Below, piece after piece: positions 8,856 to 16,982 of a stretch of 64,000 nucleotides of DNA. The translations under genes were made by a program, and so were the position numbers. Origin of the DNA: Selenomonas sp. (GTDB lineage: Bacteria > Bacillota > Negativicutes > Selenomonadales > Selenomonadaceae); NCBI RefSeq assembly GCF_022771645.1, contig NZ_JALFCU010000031.1, forward strand, positions 1 through 64,000. The letters run 5' to 3'. Under the pieces are notes generated by a model. The model ran no database searches. It had not been told where the DNA came from and saw only the letters and a list, made by a program, of their open reading frames with translations. Positions within the stretch are counted from its first letter, which is position 1; the number at the start of each line of letters is the position of its first letter.

Positions 8856-9881
8856 TCAATCTCTCGTCGGATACGAGATGCCGAGGTGCGCGTACGCCGC
8901 CGCCGTCGCGACGCGGCCGCGCGGCGTGCGGTTCAAAAAGCCGAGCTGGATGAGGAACGGTTCGTACACGTCCTCAATCGTGTCTGTCGATTCGCTGATG
9001 GCTGCGGCGAGCGTGTCGAGGCCGACGGGCCCGCCGCCGAACTTCTGGATCATCGTGAGGAGCATGCGGCGATCCGTATGGTCGAGGCCGCGTGCGTCAA
9101 TCTCGAGCATCCGCAGTGCCTTGTCGGCGATCTCCGCCGTGATGACGCCCGTGCCCTCGATCTGCGCGACATCGCGCACGCGCTTGAGCAGACGGTTCGC
9201 GATGCGCGGCGTGCCGCGCGACCGGCGCGCGATCTCGACGGCGCCCGTGTCCTCGATGGGAATCTTGAGGATTTCCGCCGCCCGCTGGATGATCGTGACG
9301 AGCGCGTCCGGCTCGTAATATTCGAGCCGCGAGATGACGCCGAAACGGTCGCGCAGCGGCGGTGCGAGCGCACCGGCCTTCGTCGTCGCGCCGATCAGCG
9401 TGAACGGCGCGATGTCGAGCCGGATGGAGCGCGCCGACGGCCCTTTTCCGATAATGATGTCGAGTGCGAAGTCCTCCATCGCGGAGTACAATACTTCCTC
9501 GACGCTGCGTGACAAGCGGTGGATTTCATCGATGAACAGCACATCGCGTTCCTCGAGGTTCGTCAAGAGCGCCGCGAGGTCGCCCTGCCGCTCGATGGCC
9601 GGCCCGGACGTCTGGCGAAAATTCACGCCAAGCTCATTCGCGATGATGCCGGCGAGCGTCGTCTTGCCGAGCCCCGGCGGCCCGTACAGTAGCACATGGT
9701 CGAGCGCCTCGCCGCGCGACAGCGCCGCCTGGATGAAGATCTGCAGGTTCGCTTTCGCCTTGTCCTGGCCGATGTACTCCGCGAGGCGGCGCGGCCGCAA
9801 GCTGTACTGCCAATCATCCGCCGTCTGCTCATCCTGCGAGACGATGCGCGATTCGAGGTCTTCCATCGTGAAATCTTCCAA
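8856..9881 (-). CDS. ruvB: Holliday junction branch migration helicase RuvB
   Basis: RuvB is the AAA+ motor that drives Holliday junction branch migration with RuvA. The 341-residue product has YIGQDKAKANL, Walker A GPPGLGKTT, Walker B LFIDEIHRL, sensor GATTKAGAL and arginine finger LRDRFG, then the C-terminal winged helix (GGGPVGLDTLAA). The first codon is either TTG 9881 (AAAGGA upstream) or ATG 9866 (GGAAG upstream). Neither ruvA nor ruvC is adjacent. A promoter sits in the end of the upstream gene. Confidence 0.97.
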   Translation of the reverse strand: MEDFTMEDLESRIVSQDEQTADDWQYSLRPRRLAEYIGQDKAKANLQIFIQAALSRGEALDHVLLYGPPGLGKTTLAGIIANELGVNFRQTSGPAIERQGDLAALLTNLEERDVLFIDEIHRLSRSVEEVLYSAMEDFALDIIIGKGPSARSIRLDIAPFTLIGATTKAGALAPPLRDRFGVISRLEYYEPDALVTIIQRAAEILKIPIEDTGAVEIARRSRGTPRIANRLLKRVRDVAQIEGTGVITAEIADKALRMLEIDARGLDHTDRRMLLTMIQKFGGGPVGLDTLAAAISESTDTIEDVYEPFLIQLGFLNRTPRGRVATAAAYAHLGISYPTRD

Positions 9882-9923
9882 TGCGTAACGGTTCCTTTCT
9901 GCAAAACGCAGTCATTTCCCTAC

Positions 9924-9952
9924 ATCATATCATCCGAGCGCCAATTCCTCAA
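9924..9952 (-). promoter_or_regulatory. Candidate promoter for ruvB-queH-spoIID-queA
   Basis: On the minus strand TTGAGG and TATGAT are spaced by 17 bp, and a TG one base before the -10 box makes it an extended -10. It overlaps the last codons of the upstream phosphodiesterase gene and lies about 45 bp before ruvB. Confidence 0.5.
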
Positions 9953-10490
9953 GCACCGCGCCCGTCGCGATCTCATAGATGCGCACGACGCCGTCTTCGA
10001 ACACTGCGCACGTCGCTTTCCCGTCCGCGCGCTTCGACAGCGCCGCCGAGCCCGGGTTCAGGAACACCGTGCTGCCACGCTTTTCCAGCACCGTCGTATG
10101 GATGTGGCCGCTGATGAAAAGATCCGCATGAAACTTCTGCGCCCACGCATCCTTTTCCTCATCGCTCATACACGCATCGCCATGCGTCACGAGGATGCGC
10201 ACGCCGTCCACGACGACAAACGCATACGGCGCGCAAATCGGCACGTCGAGACAGCTCGCATCGACGGACGAATCGCAGTTGCCCTGCGCGATCACGACAG
10301 GCACGGAGCACTTGTTGATGCGTTCCACCAGCCCCGCCGGATTGTAGTCCGCTTTCCGAGGATTCCGCGGTCCGTGGTACAGCACGTCGCCCGCATGCAA
10401 AATCATCTCCGCGCCCTTGAAAAATTTGTCACAAGCATCTGCCCAGGCCATCTCATGCCCGTGCGTATCACTCAAAATGCCTATCTTCAT
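9930..10490 (-). CDS. YfcE-type metallophosphodiesterase
   Basis: The 186-residue protein has the full calcineurin-like metal-binding set of the YfcE/MJ0936 family: LSDTHG at residues 6-11, HAGDVL, QGNCDSS (GNXD), THGD and SGHIHT. Such enzymes hydrolyse phosphodiesters in vitro with manganese; the natural substrate is unknown. Its ATG shares one base with the TAA of ribH, so it is coupled to the riboflavin operon. Confidence 0.85.
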   Translation of the reverse strand: MKIGILSDTHGHEMAWADACDKFFKGAEMILHAGDVLYHGPRNPRKADYNPAGLVERINKCSVPVVIAQGNCDSSVDASCLDVPICAPYAFVVVDGVRILVTHGDACMSDEEKDAWAQKFHADLFISGHIHTTVLEKRGSTVFLNPGSAALSKRADGKATCAVFEDGVVRIYEIATGAVLEELALG

Positions 10491-10960
10491 TATTTACCGA
10501 CCTTCTTCAAAAGATTTGCCATCTCCATCGCCGCCATCGCGCCATCCGAACCTTTATTGCCGGCCTTCGTGCCCGCGCGCTCGATGGCCTGCTCGATGTT
10601 TTCCGTCGTGACGACGGAGAAGATCGTCGGCACGCCCGTCTGGAGGCCGACCTGCGCGACGCCTTTCGACACCTCGTTGCAGACGTAATCGTAATGCGAC
10701 GTCGAGCCGCGGATGACCGCGCCGAGACAGATGACCGCGTCATACTTGCCGCTCTCCGCCATCTTTTTTGCGACGATGGGGATTTCGAACGCGCCCGGCA
10801 CCCATGCCACGTCGATGTCGTCGTCCGCCGCCTCGTGGCGGTGCAGCGTATCGAGCGCGCCGCCCAAAAGCTTCGACGTGATGAATTCATTGAACCGTGC
10901 GACGACGATGCCGAACTTCAGCCCTTTGCCCGTTACATAACCTTCGAGAATGTTTGCCAT
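10490..10960 (-). CDS. ribH: 6,7-dimethyl-8-ribityllumazine synthase RibH
   Basis: RibH condenses the pyrimidine intermediate with dihydroxybutanone phosphate to give lumazine. The 156-residue product has the family blocks VARFNEFIT, WVPGAFEIP, CLGAVIRGSTSHYDYV (with the catalytic His) and LQTGVPTIFSVVTTENIEQA. ATG 10960 is preceded by AGGAG. It is the last biosynthetic gene of the rib operon. Confidence 0.97.
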   Translation of the reverse strand: MANILEGYVTGKGLKFGIVVARFNEFITSKLLGGALDTLHRHEAADDDIDVAWVPGAFEIPIVAKKMAESGKYDAVICLGAVIRGSTSHYDYVCNEVSKGVAQVGLQTGVPTIFSVVTTENIEQAIERAGTKAGNKGSDGAMAAMEMANLLKKVGK

Positions 10961-10989
10961 GGGAAATCGCTCCTTTTCTGCGCCTAGAT

Positions 10990-12201
10990 TCATTTCAACT
11001 TGTCTTCCGACAAGATATGACCCATTTTTGTTTTCTTGACCGTCAGATACTTTTTATCAAATTTATTCGCCGCAACCTGGAGCGGCACGCGCTCGACGAT
11101 CTCGAGACCGTAGCCCTCGAGGCCGGCGCGCTTCGCAGGATTGTTCGTCATGAGACGGATGCTCGTGAGGCCGAGGTCGGCGAGGATCTGCGCGCCGATG
11201 CCATAGTCGCGGAGGTCCGGCGCAAAGCCGAGCTCGACGTTCGCCTCGACCGTGTCCGCGCCGTGATCCTGCAGCTCGTACGCGCGCATCTTGTTCGCGA
11301 GGCCGATGCCGCGCCCTTCCTGCCGCATATAGAGCACGACGCCTTCGCCTGCATCCTCGATTTTCTTCAGCGCAAGATGCAGCTGGTCGCCGCAATCGCA
11401 GCGCATCGAGCCGAGCGCATCGCCCGTCAAGCATTCGCTGTGCACACGCACGAGCACGTTCTTCTTGCCGCGCACGTCGCCTTTGACGATGGCGAGGTCG
11501 CACTTGTTGTTCAGTTTGTTCTCATATGCATGGATGCGGAAATGGCCGTACTTGCTCGGAAAATCGACGTCCGCCACCTCATGCACGAAATTTTCCGTGC
11601 GCTTGCGGTACTCGATGAGCGACTGCACCGTGATGATGTGGAGGCCGTGCTGCTTCGCGAACTCCAGCAGGCGCGGCGTGCGCATCATGTGGCCGTCGTC
11701 GTCCATGATTTCGCAGCAGAGGCCGAATGGGTTCAGTCCTGCGAGTTTCGCGAGGTCTGTCGTCGTCTCCGTATGGCCGGCGCGGCGCAGCACGCCGCCC
11801 TCGACGGAGCGCAGCGGGAAGACATGCCCGGGACGGCGGAACGATGCCGGCTTTGCCTTCGGATCGTAGAGCGCGCGCACGGTCTTCGCGCGTTCGAATG
11901 CCGAGATGCCCGTCTCCGTATCGTACGCATCGATAGACACCGTGAACGCCGTCTCGTGGTTGTCCGTGTTGTTCGTCACCATCTGCGGAATCTGGAGCGC
12001 GTCGAGCCGCGCGCCATCGATGGGCGTGCAGATGAGGCCTTTCGCGTATTTCGCCATGAAATTGATGGCCTCCGGCGTCACATGATCGCCCGCAATGATG
12101 AGATCGCCTTCGTTCTCGCGATCCTCGTCATCGACGACGACGACCATCTTGCCCGCCTTGATGTCTTCGATGGCCTGTTCGACCGTTGCAAAATCTGCCA
12201 T
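10990..12201 (-). CDS. ribBA: Bifunctional 3,4-dihydroxy-2-butanone 4-phosphate synthase / GTP cyclohydrolase II
   Basis: The 403-residue protein joins two riboflavin enzymes. The N-terminal half (to about 205) is DHBP synthase, with the metal/acid motif DDEDRENEGD and GHVFPLRSVEGGVLRRAGHTE. The C-terminal half is GTP cyclohydrolase II, with VRVHSECLTGDALGSMRCDC (zinc cysteines and arginine) and YMRQEGRGIGLANKMRAY. It ends with the usual KKTKMGHIL. ATG 12201 follows AAGGGGG. It lies between ribE and ribH under the FMN riboswitch. Confidence 0.97.
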   Translation of the reverse strand: MADFATVEQAIEDIKAGKMVVVVDDEDRENEGDLIIAGDHVTPEAINFMAKYAKGLICTPIDGARLDALQIPQMVTNNTDNHETAFTVSIDAYDTETGISAFERAKTVRALYDPKAKPASFRRPGHVFPLRSVEGGVLRRAGHTETTTDLAKLAGLNPFGLCCEIMDDDGHMMRTPRLLEFAKQHGLHIITVQSLIEYRKRTENFVHEVADVDFPSKYGHFRIHAYENKLNNKCDLAIVKGDVRGKKNVLVRVHSECLTGDALGSMRCDCGDQLHLALKKIEDAGEGVVLYMRQEGRGIGLANKMRAYELQDHGADTVEANVELGFAPDLRDYGIGAQILADLGLTSIRLMTNNPAKRAGLEGYGLEIVERVPLQVAANKFDKKYLTVKKTKMGHILSEDKLK

Positions 12202-12218
12202 ATGAAATCCCCCTTGGG

Positions 12219-12935
12219 TCAAAATCCGTTTTCGAGCAAAAATTCTTTCGTGATCGCACCCGCGGAAGGTGACGATGTACGTTTTGTTGCGTCGTGCAAG
12301 GGACTCCCCCCACCGCTTCGCGGTCCGCCCCCCCTCGGAGAGGGGGGCTGGAGAAATCCGGGCACCGTCAGGAATCGTTCGACGTACTTGCCGAGGATGT
12401 CCGTCTCGATGTTCACGCGGCTGCCCGCTTTCTTCGTGTGCAAGTTCGTCGCCTCGAGCGTGTGCGGGATCAGCGAGACGGTGAACGCATCGTCCGTGAC
12501 AGATACGACCGTCAGGCTGATGCCGTCGAGCGCGACGGAGCCTTTCTCGACGATGCCGCGCACAAGCGTCGGCGCGGCCGTCACGCTGAGGAGCAGCGCG
12601 TTTCCTTCCCGCGTCAAGGTTTCGACCATCCCCGTGCCGTCGATATGCCCCGAGACGATGTGGCCGCCGAGGCGCGCCCCGACAGCGAGCGCCCGCTCGA
12701 GATTCACGGGGCTATGGACGGCGAGGCCGTCGAGCGACGTCCGCCGCACGGTCTCCGGCATGACGTCCGCCGTGAAGCCGCGTGCATCAAAGGACGTCAC
12801 GGTTAGGCAGATGCCGTTCACGGCAATGCTGTCGCCGATGTGTACATCCTCGAGCACGCGCTGTGCGTCAATGGCGAGCCGTCCGCCGCCGATGCGCCGG
12901 ACGCGGCCGAGTTCTTCTATGATGCCGGTGAACAT
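12219..12935 (-). CDS. ribE: Riboflavin synthase alpha subunit RibE with in-frame repeat insertion
   Basis: Riboflavin synthase dismutates two lumazines into riboflavin. The product has the duplicated lumazine-binding barrels: MFTGIIEELG, NGICLTVTSF, MPETVRRTSL in the first half, and GGHIVSGHIDGTG, LDGISLTVVSV, IPHTLEATNL in the second. At 238 residues it is longer than the usual 200-220. The extra part lies between KYVERFL and the normal C-terminus ITKEFLLENGF: a Pro/Gly/Ser-rich stretch at residues 189-226. It is encoded by a palindromic repeat that keeps the frame open. As it lies near the trimerising C-terminal helix, activity may survive. ATG 12935 follows AAGGAGG. Confidence 0.95.
   Translation of the reverse strand: MFTGIIEELGRVRRIGGGRLAIDAQRVLEDVHIGDSIAVNGICLTVTSFDARGFTADVMPETVRRTSLDGLAVHSPVNLERALAVGARLGGHIVSGHIDGTGMVETLTREGNALLLSVTAAPTLVRGIVEKGSVALDGISLTVVSVTDDAFTVSLIPHTLEATNLHTKKAGSRVNIETDILGKYVERFLTVPGFLQPPSPRGGGPRSGGGSPLHDATKRTSSPSAGAITKEFLLENGF
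12296..12353. repeat. REP-like palindromic repeat, copy 1 (inside ribE)
   Basis: A GC-rich repeat of about 57 bp with two nested palindromes: CCGCTTCGCGG and CCCCCCTCGGAGAGGGGGG. It shares its order and several blocks (GCAAG, GACTCC, GCTTCGC, CCTCGGAGAGG) with the sequence at 29120-29183. It falls inside ribE and is read through in frame. Confidence 0.75.
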
Positions 12936-12954
12936 CCGGACACCTCCTTCTGCG

Positions 12955-14082
12955 TCATGCATTCCGCTCCACATAGCCCGTCAACAGCACGTCGCCGCCG
13001 ACGCTTTCCGCCGTGAGCTGCGTGAGCTGCACGCTGTCCGCGAGCTGCGCAAAGCCTTCGCCTTCGACGGGCGTCTTCGCTGTGCGCCCTCCGACGATCT
13101 TCGGCGCGACGAACGCGTGCACCTTGTCGACGAGCCCGGCCGCGAGCAGCGAGAAATTCACCGTGCCGCCGCCCTCGACGAGGACGGAAGCGATCTCCCG
13201 CCGGCCGAGCTCTTGCATCAGCTGCACAAGGTCGACGTGCGACCCAGTGCCACACGTCAAAACGTCAACGCCGTGCGCGCGCAGTGCCGCGACGCGTTCC
13301 TCGGGCGCGGCCTCCGTGACGGCGACGATCGTCTGCGCCTGCCCGTCCGTCACGACGTTCGACGTGAGCGGCAGGCGCGCGTTGCTGTCGACGATGATGC
13401 GGACGGGATTCTTGCCCGTGCGATCCGGCAGCCGCGTCGTGAGGCTCGGATCGTCCGCGAGCGCCGTGCCGATGCCGGCAAGGATCGCGTCGTAACGGTC
13501 GCGGAGCTCGTGCACGCGCAGCCGCGCGGCCTCGCCCGTGATCCACTTCGATGCGCCCGACGCCGTCGCGATCTTGCCGTCGAGCGTCATCGCCGTCTTC
13601 AGCACGACGAACGGCCGCCCGGTCGTGATCCAATGGAGGAACACCTCGTTGAGCTGCCGCGCTTCCGCTTCACAGACGCCGACCGTCACCTCGACGCCGG
13701 CGTCGCGCAAAATCTGGATGCCTTTGCCCGCGACGAGCGGATTCGGATCGCTCATGGCCACGACGACACGGCGGATGCCAGCATCGCGCACGGCGACGGC
13801 GCACGGCCCCGTGCGGCCGACGTGCGCGCACGGTTCGAGCGTCACATAGAGCGTCGCGCCTTTCGCGAGGTCGCCCGCCATGCGGAGCGCGTGGACTTCG
13901 GCGTGCGGCGTGCCGGCTTTCCGATGCCAGCCCTCCGCAACGATGCTGCCGTCCCGGACGATGACGGCCCCGACGAGCGGGTTCGGGCTCGTCCGCCCTT
14001 CCGCGTTGCGCGCGATGCGCAGCGCCTCGCGCATGAACATTTCATCTCGTTCGCGCTGTCTTGCGTCCTCCAGCAACGTCAT
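12955..14082 (-). CDS. ribD: Bifunctional diaminohydroxyphosphoribosylaminopyrimidine deaminase / uracil reductase RibD
   Basis: RibD deaminates and then reduces the pyrimidine intermediate of riboflavin synthesis. The 375-residue product has the zinc cytidine-deaminase domain (GTPHAEVHAL with HAE, and LEPCAHVGRTGPC with PCXXXGXXXXC), then the NADPH reductase domain (KTAMTLDGKIAT, SVLVEGGGTVNFSLL). The start ATG 14082 follows GGAGGAGGG only a few bases after the riboswitch terminator. A longer upstream frame exists but would translate the riboswitch and is rejected. Confidence 0.96.
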   Translation of the reverse strand: MTLLEDARQRERDEMFMREALRIARNAEGRTSPNPLVGAVIVRDGSIVAEGWHRKAGTPHAEVHALRMAGDLAKGATLYVTLEPCAHVGRTGPCAVAVRDAGIRRVVVAMSDPNPLVAGKGIQILRDAGVEVTVGVCEAEARQLNEVFLHWITTGRPFVVLKTAMTLDGKIATASGASKWITGEAARLRVHELRDRYDAILAGIGTALADDPSLTTRLPDRTGKNPVRIIVDSNARLPLTSNVVTDGQAQTIVAVTEAAPEERVAALRAHGVDVLTCGTGSHVDLVQLMQELGRREIASVLVEGGGTVNFSLLAAGLVDKVHAFVAPKIVGGRTAKTPVEGEGFAQLADSVQLTQLTAESVGGDVLLTGYVERNA

Positions 14083-14093
14083 CCCTCCTCCAC

Positions 14094-14128
14094 AAAAAAA
14101 GCGCCACGGAATTGCAACTCCGTGGCGC
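14094..14128 (-). terminator. Riboswitch terminator before ribD
   Basis: A perfect 10-bp stem (GCGCCACGGA with TCCGTGGCGC) around an 8-nt loop is followed by seven T on the minus strand. The T run ends 3 bases before the ribD ribosome site. It is the expression platform of the FMN riboswitch. Confidence 0.92.
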
Positions 14129-14130
14129 CT

Positions 14131-14290
14131 GTTTTTTCTGCGTAGAAAAAACGCCCCTCTTTTCCCATCCAGACTCATGATGCATCGCATCAAATACTGT
14201 CGGCCCTGGAATCGCACCAGATCCTGCTCTCCTGCGAGAGCTCGCGGGCTGTACCGCCGGTGGGGATTCTCACCCTGCCCCAAAGAGTTC
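14131..14290 (-). ncRNA. FMN riboswitch (RFN element)
   Basis: On the minus strand the leader contains the RFN blocks in order: TTTGGGGCAGGGTGAGAATC, CCACCGGCGGTA, AGCCCGCGAGC, CAGGATCTGGTGCGATTCCA, GGGCCGACAGTA and AGTCTGGATGGGAAAAGA. A second small hairpin (GTTTTTTCT and AGAAAAAAC around ACGC) separates the aptamer from the terminator and may take part in antitermination. It controls ribD-ribE-ribBA-ribH by FMN. Confidence 0.96.
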
Positions 14291-14301
14291 GTTCGTGTGT
14301 T

Positions 14302-14330
14302 ATTGTAGCACAACGTTCCTGCAAATGCAA
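14302..14330 (-). promoter_or_regulatory. Promoter of the rib operon
   Basis: On the minus strand TTGCAT, 17 bp, TACAAT, with TGC before the -10 (extended -10). It lies 12 bp upstream of the first RFN block, where a leader start is expected. Confidence 0.6.
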
Positions 14331-14353
14331 CGATGACAAACATTGTGTGCGCG

Positions 14354-15022
14354 TCAATTGCCGCGCAGTTCGCCCACGTCGATGAGGTCGAGCTGCTCCG
14401 GCGCGAGGCCTTCCGCCGCTTCCTGGTCGCTCGGCAGCGCGGGCAGGTCGTCAAGCGAGCCGAGGCCGAACGCCTCGAGGAACGCGTCTGTCGTCGCGTA
14501 AAGAATCGGACGGCCGATGGCCTGCTTGCGGCCGGCTTCTTCGATGAGGCCGTATTCGATGAGGCGCGCGAGCGATTTTTCGATGCGCACGCCGCGGATC
14601 GTCTCGATCTCGGCTTTCGTGATGGGCTGGCGGTACGCGATGATCGAGAGCGTCTCCATCGTCGGCGTCGTGAGCTTGTTGTCAAGTACAGCCGTGAGCT
14701 GCTCGAGGATGGCGTAGTACTCGGGCTTCGTCACGAGCTGCAGGCCGCCGGCGACTTCACGGAGCGTCAGTGCGCTCGCACGCGCTTCGAGCGCGTCCTG
14801 GAGTTCGTTCGCCGCCGCGTCGATCTCGTCGGGATGGAGGCCAAGGATGCGCTGCAACTTGTCGTAGCGCACGGGATCGCCGGCCGCGAACAGCACGGCT
14901 TCGAGCGCCTGCACGCGGTTCGGCGGAGCAGCGCTCTCCGCCGCTGGTTTCTCTCGTTCTGGTTCCGGCACGAGCGCCGTTTCATCCGACGCCATTTCCT
15001 CCGGCGTCACCAGGTTCTGCAT
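14354..15022 (-). CDS. scpB: Segregation and condensation protein ScpB
   Basis: ScpB is the winged-helix kleisin-interacting subunit of the SMC-ScpA-ScpB condensin that organises the chromosome. The 222-residue product has VQALEAVLFAAGDPV near residue 36, LREVAGGLQLVTKPEY, ETLSIIAYRQPITKAEIETIRGV and RPILYATTDAFLEAFGL. A 35-residue acidic N-terminal extension precedes the core. The ATG at 15022 lies inside the end of scpA (41-bp overlap); ATG 14995 is possible but badly spaced from its SD. Confidence 0.93.
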   Translation of the reverse strand: MQNLVTPEEMASDETALVPEPEREKPAAESAAPPNRVQALEAVLFAAGDPVRYDKLQRILGLHPDEIDAAANELQDALEARASALTLREVAGGLQLVTKPEYYAILEQLTAVLDNKLTTPTMETLSIIAYRQPITKAEIETIRGVRIEKSLARLIEYGLIEEAGRKQAIGRPILYATTDAFLEAFGLGSLDDLPALPSDQEAAEGLAPEQLDLIDVGELRGN

Positions 15023-15758
15023 TTCCGTCTGAGCCGCCTCCCTTCCCTGTCTTCCGTTCGATCATGAGGTCGCGATACGTTCCCGCCTGCCGCACGGCGA
15101 TGCTGCCGAGGCGCAGGAGCTCGAGGAGCGCGAGGAACGACGTCACGAGGCTCGCGACGTCGCCCGCGCGGAACGTCTCGTCGAAGCGCACGCGCGGCCG
15201 TTTGGCAAGCGCCGCCGCGATTTCTTCCATGCGGTCCTGTACACGCATCGGGTCCGGCGTGACAAGCGCATCGGGGATCGCGAGCTCCTCGCCGACGCGC
15301 ACGGCCATGCCGTACGCCGCGAGGAGCTTTGCGAGCGACAGGCCGCCCGTCAGGACGTGATGCGCGGGGATCTCCATCGGCGGCCGCGCGCAGTAGCGCC
15401 CTTCACGGTCAGCGATGTCCGCGAGCGCACGGCTCGCCTGCTGGTATTTGCGGTACGCGAGGATGCGCTCGACGAGCTCCTTGCGCGGGTCTTCCTCTTC
15501 TTCCTCGTCCGCGGCGACCGGCGATTTCGGCAGCATCATGCGCGACTTGATGGCGAGCAGCGTCGCCGCCATGACGGCGAACGAACTCGCGACCTCGATG
15601 TTGAAGCGCTGCATGGCCGCGAGGTAATCGAGGTATTGCTGCGTGAGGAGCGCGATCGGGATGTCGTAAATGTCGATCTTATTCTTCTCGATGAGGTGCA
15701 TGAGGAGGTCCATCGGCCCGTCGAACGCATCGAGATGGATTTCGTACGTTTCCGCCAT
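14982..15758 (-). CDS. scpA: Segregation and condensation protein ScpA
   Basis: ScpA is the kleisin that bridges the SMC heads. The 258-residue product shows the N-terminal FDGPMDLLMHLIEKNKIDIYD block and ITQQYLDYL-like LLTQQYLDYLAAM, an acidic mid-linker (AADEEEEEDPR), and the C-terminal winged-helix region LVTSFLALLELLRLGSIAV. It starts 3 bp after the stop of the upstream M50 protease gene, so the three genes form one operon. Confidence 0.93.
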   Translation of the reverse strand: MAETYEIHLDAFDGPMDLLMHLIEKNKIDIYDIPIALLTQQYLDYLAAMQRFNIEVASSFAVMAATLLAIKSRMMLPKSPVAADEEEEEDPRKELVERILAYRKYQQASRALADIADREGRYCARPPMEIPAHHVLTGGLSLAKLLAAYGMAVRVGEELAIPDALVTPDPMRVQDRMEEIAAALAKRPRVRFDETFRAGDVASLVTSFLALLELLRLGSIAVRQAGTYRDLMIERKTGKGGGSDGNAEPGDAGGNGVG

Positions 15759-15761
15759 GAC

Positions 15762-16388
15762 TCAGAAGAAGATGCCGAGCAGCATCGTGAACAGCTGCCA
15801 GATCATCTTCTGCATCGGCACGAACACCCAGTCGAGGATCGGCGTCATGAGGAAGACGATGAGGATGAGGAAGCTGTAGCGCTCGAGACGGTCGAATTGG
15901 TACGCGAGGTCTCGCGGCAGCAGCTCGCGCAGGATGTGCGAGCCGTCGAGCGGCGGAATCGGGATCATGTTGAAAATCGCGAAGTTGATGTTGTAGATGA
16001 TGATGAGCCGTACGACATAGAGCGTCCCCGTCGTCGGATAGCCGAGCACCTGGGTATACAGCACGAGCAAGAACAAAAACACGAACGCCGTGACGAGATT
16101 CGCGGCCGGCCCCGCGACGGAGACGAGGATGTCGTCGCGGCGCGGCTGCTTGAAGTTGTTTGGGTTGATCGTGACGGGCTTCGCCCATCCGAAGCGCACG
16201 AGGAACAGCATCAAGAGGCCGATCGGATCGATGTGTGCGCGCGGGTCGAGCGTCAGCCGCCCCATGAGGCGTGGCGTGAAGTCGCCGAGTGTGACGGCCA
16301 TGCGCGCATGCGCGTACTCATGGACGACCATGGCGATGATGAGGCCGGGGATGCCGGCGATGAGCGAGAGGATGGAAAAATCTGACAT
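15762..16388 (-). CDS. Site-2 protease family (M50) membrane metalloprotease
   Basis: The 208-residue integral membrane protein has the zinc-binding HEYAH motif (residues 23-27) in its first helix, a central VSVAGPAANLVTA segment and FNMIPIPPLDGS, which supplies the third metal ligand (NXXPXXXLDG type). Several hydrophobic helices follow. It belongs to the compact Rv-type M50 group found next to scpA in Firmicutes, without a PDZ domain. Substrate unknown. Confidence 0.88.
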   Translation of the reverse strand: MSDFSILSLIAGIPGLIIAMVVHEYAHARMAVTLGDFTPRLMGRLTLDPRAHIDPIGLLMLFLVRFGWAKPVTINPNNFKQPRRDDILVSVAGPAANLVTAFVFLFLLVLYTQVLGYPTTGTLYVVRLIIIYNINFAIFNMIPIPPLDGSHILRELLPRDLAYQFDRLERYSFLILIVFLMTPILDWVFVPMQKMIWQLFTMLLGIFF

Positions 16389-16411
16389 ATACGCTCCTGT
16401 TGTGTTGTGTG

Positions 16412-16957
16412 TTATTTCTTCAGCGCATCGTTTGCCATCAGGATGGCGACGATGGACTTCGCATCGAAGATGCGGCCGTCGCGCACCATGGCCACGGCTT
16501 CCGCGAGCGGCAGCTTGACGACGTTGAGGAACTCGTCGTCGTCCGGGTGCATCTCGCCGGGCGTGAGGCCTTCGGCCTTGTAGATGTGAATGTATTCGTT
16601 CGAAAAGCCGACCGTCGTGCCAATCGTCGTAAGCTTTTCAATGTTTTCCGCCGTGTAGCCCGTCTCCTCCGAGAGCTCGCGCACGGCGCAGACGTACGGG
16701 TCTTCGTCCGGCGCATCGAGCTTGCCGGCCGGGATCTCGAGCGTCACGCGCTGCACGGGATAGCGGTACTGACGCACGAGGATGACTGTGCCATCCGGCA
16801 ACATCGGCAGCACGGCCGACGCGCCTGGATGCTTGATCCACTCGCGCGGCGCCTGCTCGCCGTTCGGCAGCAACGCCGTGTCGCGCTTGACGTGTAGCAG
16901 GCAGCCGTCATAGACGTCCTCGCTCTTCACGGTTTTCTCGATCAAGTCTTCATACAT
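16412..16957 (-). CDS. ADP-ribose pyrophosphatase-like NUDIX hydrolase
   Basis: The 181-residue product has a complete NUDIX box, with GKLDAPDEDPYVCAVRELSE leading into ETGY, preceded by the ILVRQYRYPV substrate strand typical of ADP-ribose pyrophosphatases. The glutamates of REXXEE are present as RELSEE. It would cleave ADP-ribose to AMP and ribose 5-phosphate. ATG 16957 follows GGAGG. It lies between recN and the M50 protease. Confidence 0.88.
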   Translation of the reverse strand: MYEDLIEKTVKSEDVYDGCLLHVKRDTALLPNGEQAPREWIKHPGASAVLPMLPDGTVILVRQYRYPVQRVTLEIPAGKLDAPDEDPYVCAVRELSEETGYTAENIEKLTTIGTTVGFSNEYIHIYKAEGLTPGEMHPDDDEFLNVVKLPLAEAVAMVRDGRIFDAKSIVAILMANDALKK

Positions 16958-16982
16958 AATGGATTCCTCCCAGAAATGATGC

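Noticed and set aside
10897..14145. A plus-strand open frame of over 1000 codons across the rib operon
   Set aside because: It is antisense to four clear rib genes and the FMN riboswitch; its Arg/Ala/Asp-rich translation is typical of the reverse frame of GC-rich genes.
14083..14685. Upstream in-frame extension of ribD
   Set aside because: It would run through the FMN riboswitch and its terminator and translate them; the ATG at 14082 has an SD and gives a normal RibD.
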